This document shows positions 56,000 through 64,000 of a stretch of 64,000 nucleotides of DNA, piece after piece. The number at the start of each line of letters is the position of its first letter. Position 1 is the stretch's first letter. The position numbers and the translations under genes are program-made. The DNA comes from Deuterostichococcus epilithicus (taxonomy: Eukaryota > Chlorophyta > Trebouxiophyceae > Prasiolales > Stichococcaceae): NCBI GenBank assembly GCA_033439295.1, contig JAVTLE010000013.1:1984001-2048000 (forward strand). Reading direction: 5' to 3'. Below the pieces are notes generated by a model. That model did not search any database. It was not told the DNA's origin and saw only the letters and a program-made list of their open reading frames with translations.

Positions 56000-58900
56000 T
56001 CACGGTAGGCCGTTGGCGTACGCTCTCGAACCTGACCCCAGCGTCGGCAGGATCTGGTCGTTAAGGCCGCCGAGGCGCATGCCCAGCACCGCCAACGCGG
56101 CTGCCGTGAAGGGCACCGCGACCAGCCATTTGAGCAGCCGGTAGTAGTGCATGTGGAAGCTCAGACTGAAGTCGTCCACAAACACCGTCTTCGCCTCATC
56201 CGTCATCTCGATGTGGATCGTAGCAGTCGACCGCGTGCGTGGGCAAGGGATCTCCAGAGTGTACACGCCTGGCCGTGTGTAGGTGTCCGTCAGGCCAATG
56301 ACCGGCTGATCGCCAGCGTTCATGGCCTCCAACCCCACGCCCTGCGCGGCCATCAATGCAAGCAGTTCAGCAGGTCGTAGCAGACGTGCCAAAGGATGGT
56401 TACCACACACCCGCGATGGCGGGAGTGGAAGCTTGCCAACATGGAATTGCACATCAGAAGCTGTCCAGCACGGCGAGGCAGGGTCTGTGAACACGGATGT
56501 AGCATGTGGCAGCTGCTGGTAATCATGTTGTATGATCGCGCACCTGCAGGCTGACCGACACGGTGTAGGGACCATGCGCCGGCTTCTCGGCCTGCGCCCG
56601 GCCGGCGTCGGCGGCGGCGGCGGCGTCCGCCGCCGCCACGCGGCTGTCCACAATCTCGAAGCGCACCGGCAGCGTCTTGCCGCGCACATCGCGCGGCTCC
56701 CGGCTGGCAGACGTCGCAAACACGCCGCGGGTGTTGAGCCGCGATACGTGGTTGTTGCGCCCATGCACCTGCAGATGAGTAATATGAGGGCGTCAGCTCT
56801 GGATCGAAGGAGTGTCGGTTCCTGAAATGGCGCACTCAATATCCCAGTCGTAGGGTACTCGCCGTGGCAAGCAAGCATGCAGTCCCACGAGCCTCGCTCT
56901 TGGTTAGCTGTATTGGTCAAGTTTGCAGGCCGCAGGCCCAACCCCAGGGGACGCGCCTGGGAGGTCCAGGAGCCGAGGGGGTGGTGCTTGGCAGGCGTCT
57001 CGAACACGTACACGTTGCCGTTCATGGTGGTGACCAGCAGGTCGGTGCGGCCGTCGTTGTTCAGGTCGTCTGCCAGCACCATGCTGTAACTCGTCTCCCC
57101 AACGTCCACCACGTCCGCGCAGCCTGAGCAATGCGGCAAGTGCTCACGTCTGACACATCATGGAAGCTTCACGATACTGGCATGTCGAATGCTGTGGCTC
57201 GGCTACCTGATCAGCACCGCATCAGCGCAGCATCAGTGACGTGTTGTCCTCTTAGGACGTGATGTCAGTGGGGTTTTGGATGCCCTTCTTCGTGAAACGC
57301 GGGCGCCATCGACAATCTGCATGAGCTCCCTCCCCCCCTCTCTGCATTGACATTCCTGCCGCACACCCCATACCTCCCTGCTGCATTCGTGCTGCCGCCC
57401 AGGGCACGAAGCATTCGGCGCGGGCACCGGGAGGCAGGCTGCAGGGGCACCTGTCATGGCGTCGACGAGGTACAGGAAGCCGTCGAAGGAGAGCACCACC
57501 AGGTGCAGGCTGGTGTCCGTGCTGCCCTGCAGCCGCGTGATCAGCACCTGCGGGGGCATCGCAATCCTGGCTGGGTGCTGCTGGTGAGGTGCATCGCAGG
57601 CTGTGTTGCATTTCCTCCGGCCACCGGCTGCTTCGAGTGAGCACAACAGCTCCTGCAACCAGGCTCTCCACACCATACATACATCTTTGCTGCTGCAGTA
57701 CATGCACAGCAGGGACAGCCAACACCACGCGGCGGTGTGCAGTGCCGGGATTAACAGGCCCGGAGGCGGCAATGCATGTGCAGGAGGGCTTCACCGGCGC
57801 CATGATGCGGCCGCGCGTCTCGAAGGGGAAGGGCCCCGTGTCGAGCCCCGTCTTGCCGGCAAGCGCGTAGATCTTGCCCGAGGTCGTGCCCAGCACCACC
57901 TCCAACTCGCCATCGCCGTCGATGTCCCCAATGGACGCACCCTGCAATTTTAGCAAATCCAACAATGAGACATTGCAAGATGGCTCTGTCCCAGCACCAC
58001 CTGCAGCTCGCCGCTGCCGTCGATGTCCCTGATGGACATACCTTGCACCTCAGCAGTGTTCTGGATGATCAGTTAGATAATTGGTTGGCAGATAACTTCA
58101 ACTCTTGATTGCGATACAGTCGAAGTTTGGCAATGGACGTGCACTGCAGTTTCAGCCGGATTGCATGGCGTTGTCCAGAGCTCCGGCGCCACAAAAGTCC
58201 ACGCAAAGCTCATTGGCGACTGTCACTCGCGATGAGACACTGACGAGGCTGTAACCAGCAAGACCTGCTGCATCTCAGTTGCTAGCGCAGACGCAAGAGG
58301 GGCTGGCGCTGTTGAGTTACTCAATCGACAGCCGCCCGTCCCTGCAGCTTGCAGCGCTTGTGGAGCTGCGGCACTGGCCAAGCAGCGCCCCCTGGCAACA
58401 CCAGGAGGGCAGTCTTGCACTATAAGAGGCGAACGTCAAATGCACGCGGCCCACCTGTGCGACGAGGGATGCCAGGTGGCGCTCCCACACCTCCTTGCCG
58501 CGGGGTGAGAAGGCCGCCACGTTGCCACGCGTGTCCGCCGCAATGATCTCCGTTTCCCCGTCGCCGTTGACATCGGCCGCCACCGCCTGCGCCTGGATCT
58601 CGCCCATCTGCACCGGCCAGCCCTCCCGCGCTGCCCCCTTGCTGTCCATTACGTACAGGAAGCCCTGCGGCGAAATGCGCATCGATGCGCCCAACTTAAG
58701 CGTCCTCATGTGCCTCCTGCGCCTCCTCGTGGGGCCAGATCCTTTGACTCGCTGCACATCATGTAGAGCAGTAGAACTTGGCTTGGACAAACGAACCACC
58801 AGCCAGGGAGCGCCGCAATGTCGGGACAGGCCGCCTCAGAGGCTCCTTCCGCACGGTGCGGAGTGCAGACGCAGCTGCTGACACACGACCCGAGACACAG

Positions 58901-61900
58901 ACGAAATTGAAATGGTGGTAGCCGCACCACGCTGGTGCCGACGATGACCTCCAGCTTGCCGTCGCGGTCCAGGTCCGCCAGCGTCGGCGCGGAGTAGGCG
59001 TAGGCCCGAAAGGCGGTGGAGTCCGTGGACAGGTCCAGGTGGGTGGCCCACTTTATGGCGCGCGTGCGCAGGTCGAACGCCACCAGCCCACTGGCGATGT
59101 ACTTGGACACGTCCAGGCCCTTGGGCAGCTCCTGTGCGTGCGCCTGTGGGGTGCACGGAACAGAAGGCTGAGAAAGGGCACGAAAGCAGCCGCCTGGACT
59201 TTGTCACGGGTCATGGCAGCGACAAAGGTCAAGGTTCTCTCGGCTGCATGCTGACATGGCGTGCGAGTCCCAAGCACAGAGCACAGAGCACAGTGGCGCG
59301 GCAGAACTCTTCGAACAGCCCGATACCAGTTTCCCGGAACACGACATGTCAGGACAGCTGCTGCGCTCACCGCATCGTCGTAGTACTCGCGGTCGTAGAA
59401 GTAGGACACCGCGACGACCAGCTCGTCGTGGCCGTCGGCGTCGATGTCGCCGATTGCGGGGTTGCACAGGATGTGGGGGTCCACAAAGACGTAGCCCTCC
59501 TCCTTCTGGTGCGGCGTCTCCCTGAAGGCTTCGTCCTCCCAAAGGTCGTCCTCGCTGAGGTCCTGCCGGTTCAAGGGTCAAGGGCTTGTGAGGTTGAGGG
59601 TTGTCAAACGCTGGTTCAGACGTTAATGACAGCTCAGCCGCTGAAGCTTGCGAGTGTGCGGTGAGTGTCATTTGGATGAGCCGCCGTGCCGCAGGCGCAG
59701 CACATTCTCTTGTGCCTGAGACCATCACATGTCGAGGTCCGGCAAGACCAGAGCGCCAGAAGTCCACGTCAATGCACGCTGCGCCGTAAGGACCAGCAGA
59801 CATGCGCGCCCGCAGCGAGATTCCGCATGTGCCCCGCCAGGCATTGGTGCTACGTGCTGGCCGACCGCCGGCGTCAAGTCAGTCATGTGGATTCAAACGA
59901 CATCATCTATACTTCCGGCGCACCTGCGGCTGGTAGGCGGGGCCGAGGATCCCTGCGGTGGCGTTGCCGAACAGCGTGCCGTTGGCGAGCGCCTCCTCAG
60001 CCAGCGCCTCCTTCTCTTCTGCCGCCTGCCGGTGCCGCGCGATCTCCTCGTAGTCCTCGTTGCTGCACAGTGGGGCAGCAACAGCAATCACCGAGTGCAG
60101 CATTTTCAAGGTCGCGGCTGCGGCTCGCCCACCAGGCCTGCACTCCCACTAGGGCCAGGCACTGCCGAGTGGGATTTCAGCCCAGGGCGCAGCAGGCCTT
60201 GCTTACGACAGCAGCGTCTGAGGCGGACGCCTCGTTGTAGGTGCTGCACCGCAGCCGCGGCTTGGCCAGCACCTCTGTTGCATGGCATGCATCAGGAGAT
60301 CTCTTCAGTCGGAATCAAGGACCCACTCAGAGTGCCCCGCCTCGTCGAAAGAGAAGTCTTCGTGGTCGAAGCTGTCGTTGCCCTCCTCGCCGAGCGCATC
60401 GGCCTCCTCGTCAAGTTCCTCCCCGCCGTGCTCCCCGTCCAGGTGCGCGTCCCCCTCAAACAGCTCCCCAAACGTCTCCGTCGCCTGCAGCACGAGGGGG
60501 GCACGGTCTGGGGCATTCACCTCGTTGTTGCCATCGCAGCACCGCGTAGTCTGTGTCAGCGCGGCGCCTCCAAAGGGGTTGCCTGAGGCGGCCTGCTGTC
60601 CAGGTCGCCCCTGGCCTCCAGTGTGGCCGCTGGAGCGCAGCAACATGCTCCCCGTTCCTGGCGCACCTACGCGTCATGGCACGGCTGCGACGCCGCGACA
60701 GAGCCTTGCAGACAGCAGCGTGAACGCGGACTGCGGCAATGAACATGATGGAAGTGCAGCACCTCATCGCTGAGCTCGTTGTCGGCAGCGTTGGCCGCAC
60801 CCTGCTCCTGCCGCTCCTCCTTCAGCCTGATCTGTCCCGCGTCCTCCGCGAACACGCTGTCTGCCTGCGCTCGGCCGCACCTCACAGGGGTCAGCCACAA
60901 CCGGTGCTGTTGACGCTGGAGTACAGCAGCTACTGGCCAGGCCCTGAAGGGGCAACTCCTGCAAAAGCTGCATAAGCGCCGCCTCCGCGGATCACACACA
61001 CAATCCAGTTTTCACGCACCCCCTGCCCCTGCTGCTGCGTCGCCTGGCCCGCCGCCTGCTGCGATCCCGCGGCCTGCTGCCCCGGGGTGGCGACGTCCTT
61101 GTGCAGCAGCTTCTGCAGCTCCTGCTCCTGCCGCTGCAGCTGCTCCGCCGTCTGCCGCTGCTGCGCCTGCGCCGCCTGCTTCGCCGCCAGCGTCGCCGCG
61201 TGCCCTGGCGCGGCCTCGCCGGCCGCCTGCTGCTTGGCTGTATCTGGGTTGCTGGCGCCGCCGCCAGCAGCCTGCCGCCGCTGCTGGCCCTGCAGCGTCG
61301 CCAGACGGTCCTGGTGCTCCGCCGCGAGCTTGTGCAGAGCGCTCTGCTCCTCTACAGGGTCCGCCAGCAGCCGCCGGCTGCCGCCGCCGAGGCTGTCCCC
61401 GCTGTCGCTGCCGCCGTCCGCCATGAGCAGCCGCCTTCCGGCATGCTCCGGCAGGGCCTGGACACGGTCACACCAGCGCTGTCACCGATGGAGGGTCCTG
61501 CTGATGCGTCAGGGCTGGTGCACAGCAGAACATGGGTGCAGTCATGACGCATGACCCCCTTGCAGACTGCATGCCAAATTAGGTCTGTGCTGAGCACCTG
61601 CTCGCGCGCCGCTGTGGGCGCCGCCGTGGGATGCAAGCTGTCACCGACGTCCGGGTGGGAATGGTCCACCGGGTCTGCTGACAAGCCCTTGTACCAATCG
61701 CGCCGCACACGCAGCTTGGGCACCGCCAGCCGCTCCGCCATCTGCTCCCCCTGCAGGCGCCGGTGCACACACGTCTCTGCTTTGGCACACGGCCGCACCT
61801 CTCCTCCAGGTGTGCGTGCATGACACCGGTCCTGCGCATTGCTCTGTCGGCCGCGACACCTGGAAGCCACTGCGGCACCACGATGATGTGGAAGTGTACG

Positions 61901-62965
61901 ACATGTGTTTCAAGCAGATTGGGGCAGCGAACGACCATCCAGATGTTGGCTGCTGCCATCTGGAAGTGCCCATTTGAAGGCCAGGGAGAGAGGACAGAAC
62001 AAGCGCACATTGTCGCGAAAGGCGAGGATCTCGCCGTCGTAGGTGGCCAGCAGGATGTCTTGCACGCCGTCAAAATCCAGGTCGTACAGCATCGGCGACG
62101 TGTGCACAGTGGACTTGTGGAACGCCGGCCACCCTGTAGCCTGTGCGCCGTCCGCCGCCTCCAACACCTGCAGGCGCAGCGGAAATGATCCAGTCCTGAT
62201 GTGCTGGACCACTTTACCCCTTCCAATTGCTCTGCTCGCAGCAGGGGTGCAGGATGTCGATGGCCGCTTCCCGAGCGCCAATCAGCCACCTGGACGGAGC
62301 ATGTGGCAGTCCGCCCATCCTGTTGCTTGCGCACAAGCCGCCTGGGATCTGTGGTTTCCGGCAAGCGCAGCGATGCAGCTCAGCCAAATAAAATGCTCAC
62401 GATAGGACCTCCGCCGCGTCCTGGGCCGTACCTCCAGGTGGTGCACGAAGGAGGGGACGACGATGTCCTTGTGGCCGTCGGAGAACAGATCTGTGATGAG
62501 CGGCGTCGCGTACACGCTGCTCTGCACCTCGCTCATCCATCGCAGCTCCAGGTTCTGCGGGCAGATGTCCTCCAACTCCACCTCCTCGCTCCTGCGACGC
62601 ATGCCGAGGACGAACGTTTGGAAGGCGTGCACATTGCCCTCTGTATGTTCACCCTCTGCATCGTCGTCACTGCCGGCTTCATGCAGTGAAGCTCGCGCTG
62701 CAGTGCAGCATGCAGAGGCGCACTGACGCGCCGGCGCAAGTCAGCGCGGCTTGACGCACTTTGGCGGCGGCGGGGTGGTGTCCTCCGTCGCCTTGCGCTG
62801 CAAAAACTTGTTGCCCCTCGTGTCCAAGCTGTGGTCGCCGACGATGCCCTTGCTGAGCTGCGCCCTGACGCCCGGCAGCCCCGCCGCCAGCAGCAGCACA
62901 AGCAGCGGCAGCGCCCATGATGGGGGCGCTGGGCGCCGCCTGGGACCTTTCCTTGCTGCGCGCAT
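56000..62965 (-). CDS. DEX1: DEX1 homologue (FG-GAP/integrin-alpha-like membrane protein)
   Basis: Homologue of Arabidopsis DEFECTIVE IN EXINE FORMATION 1, a type I membrane protein with calcium-binding FG-GAP-like loops, needed for exine patterning and placed in the endomembrane or plasma membrane. The ATG at 62965 opens a signal peptide ([20 protein letters not shown]) and then [14 protein letters not shown]. Matching blocks: [20 protein letters not shown] (about 62530), [20 protein letters not shown] (about 62110), [20 protein letters not shown] (about 61680), [12 protein letters not shown] (about 61360), [20 protein letters not shown] (about 59470), [20 protein letters not shown] (about 58980), [20 protein letters not shown] (about 58550), [20 protein letters not shown] (about 57910) and [20 protein letters not shown] (about 57080). 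Near the end, [20 protein letters not shown] leads into the transmembrane helix. It stops at 56000-56002. Seven DxDxDG-like loops are visible. A Gln/Ala-rich insert (61020-61420) replaces the Asn/Thr-rich region of the plant protein. Confidence 0.93.
57975..58045 (-). repeat. Degraded copy of an exon start in a DEX1 intron
   Basis: About 65 bp on the plus strand (GTCCCAGCACCACCTGCAGC, then TCGCCG, GCCGTCGATGTCCCTGATGG) repeats the 5' end of the downstream exon at about 57882-57950 (GTGCCCAGCACCACCTCCAA and GCCGTCGATGTCCCCAATGG). Translated, the copy reads [18 protein letters not shown] against [18 protein letters not shown] in the real exon. It keeps a TGCA-type acceptor side. Confidence 0.7.
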
Positions 62966-63599
62966 CAAGCTCCGATGCGGCTTATCGCTGCATTCGACGC
63001 TGCATCGGTGTGTTCGAAGCCCGCCCAGCAGTGAGGTGGATCGGTAAGTGGGCCAGCAGGTCTGACAGCTCTTGGATGCAGCTGATTTAAGCTCAAATGA
63101 GAGAGCTACACCCTCCGCATTTCGCCCTTGACGACTGAGAAGCTGCTACTCCCGCTGAGCTGATGCTTTGCCTCGATCACAAATCACGATTCGTGAACAG
63201 CGCTCTAAAGCCGGCGCGCAGCTTGCGAGCGCCTGTCAGAGTCGCTTCAGACCAGCCTGTGCGCAGCTGCTGATCGAGACTCGGCTGCAATGGCATCTGA
63301 ACATTGGTGCATGCACAGCGACGTCAACGGAATGGGCAAGCTAACATTGAGTTGACGACCCTGCGGCGTCAAGGAGCTTTCAGCTTTGCCGCACTTGTCG
63401 AGGCGCCGTGATTGACATCGAAGAGATGCGCATACATGTTTTGTTACATTAGATACTACAAATTGTCCATTCTGGATCCTTGAGGCGATCTCTCGGTGGC
63501 CAGCTTGCTCGACCTGTGACCCTACAAGGTTGGGTGCAGCAGAGGTGCGATTGCCATTCGTGCTTTCCATCCGATAGCAATTGAATCAAATATGGAGAA
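62966..63599. promoter_or_regulatory. Upstream region of DEX1
   Basis: This holds the DEX1 promoter and 5' untranslated region, and the 3' flank of whatever gene lies to the right. No gene or named motif is seen. Confidence 0.45.
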
Positions 63600-63821
63600 T
63601 TATTTATGAAAGTCCGACTCGGGTAGACGGTTGATTACGCTATCGGTTATGTGCAGAACACTGCTGGACCCGATGGCGACACCAGTATCAAACACCTCAA
63701 CACGCGGCCGCTGACGATCCAGCATATTGCAGGACGTGTGTATGGATGATTCCAGTGGTGGGGGTGTTGCCGGCGTCGACGGTATCTGGCAAATTGAGCA
63801 GCAGCGGGTGCCGAGGCTCAC
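63600..63821 (-). CDS. Possible last exon of a minus-strand gene extending past the window
   Basis: I do not recognise this protein. After a CATTTGCAG acceptor at about 63821, a frame runs to a stop at 63600. Its last part, RPRVEVFDTGVAIGSSSVLH, then ITDSVINRLPESDFHK, has coding character. A second acceptor-like site (GATCGTCAG) sits just before RPRVEVF. The rest of the gene would lie beyond 64000. Upstream sequence within the window is too short to test. Confidence 0.3.
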   Translation of the reverse strand: MSLGTRCCSICQIPSTPATPPPLESSIHTSCNMLDRQRPRVEVFDTGVAIGSSSVLHITDSVINRLPESDFHK

Positions 63822-64000
63822 AACTGCAAATGCCTGCTACGAACACGAGAACTTATTGTCCGGTCCCGCTGCAACAATTCGTTTGTCGTCAATCATGGAC
63901 TGGCAGTCACGTCCAGGCCACCTGGCGCGCGATGGCAGCATGAGCAGCTGCCAACGGCACAGTCAGCGAACAGCATGACGCCCTCACAGGTTGCAGCAGA

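Noticed and set aside
1-64000. Transposons, retroelements or viral remnants
   Set aside because: I looked for reverse transcriptase, integrase, transposase and capsid-like protein motifs and for long terminal or inverted repeats, and saw none. The repeats found are short, local and mostly exon-derived.

Overview
The window looks like nuclear DNA of a green alga (Viridiplantae). It is very GC-rich and packed with short introns that mostly end in TGCAG. It encodes plant-type proteins: a DEX1 homologue, a plastid lipase of the PLIP family, a DOMON-cytochrome b561, a GBF-interacting-protein-1-like protein, a CPL-type CTD phosphatase and a plant-type oxysterol-binding protein. Splice-phase arithmetic across several genes (TMEM208, CIB-like, the coiled-coil gene, the start of the ORP and GIP1-like genes) closes exactly, so those models are solid. 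The species was not determined. No rRNA, tRNA, CRISPR array, transposon, retroelement or viral remnant was recognised.

Layout, left to right. The 3' end of an unrecognised plus-strand gene (to 1418). A minus-strand membrane-anchored leucine-rich-repeat gene (1837 to about 7177). A plus-strand plant-conserved gene of unknown function (7595-8905). TMEM208 (minus, 9263-10137), divergent from a short ORP (plus, 10639-14578). A CIB-like EF-hand gene (minus, 14927-15918). A lipoyl/E3-binding protein that resembles pyruvate dehydrogenase E2 but lacks a full catalytic domain (minus, 16267-18374). About 2.7 kb with no confident gene. A 10-kb CPL-type phosphatase gene (plus, to 30906). A GIP1/UBAP2-like gene (minus, 31960-37824), divergent from a coiled-coil gene with a HEXIM-like layout (plus, 38259-39886). 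A DOMON-cytochrome b561 gene (plus, 41235-47178). Then three minus-strand genes in a row: a PLIP lipase, WRAP53/TCAB1 and DEX1 (62965 down to 56000). A probable last exon of another minus-strand gene lies near the right edge.

The genes do not form one pathway. Several concern RNA and transcription (CPL, GIP1-like, the coiled-coil protein, WRAP53). Others concern membranes, lipids and secretion (TMEM208, ORP, PLIP, DEX1, cytochrome b561).

The most interesting signals run across genes. Introns repeatedly contain decayed partial copies of the adjacent exon (LRR, ORP and DEX1 genes). Some introns appear to use GC-AG splice sites. The CPL protein has a long low-complexity linker carrying several RW motifs that resemble U2AF-ligand motifs. 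The E2-like gene combines a frame break in its lipoyl motif with a missing catalytic domain.
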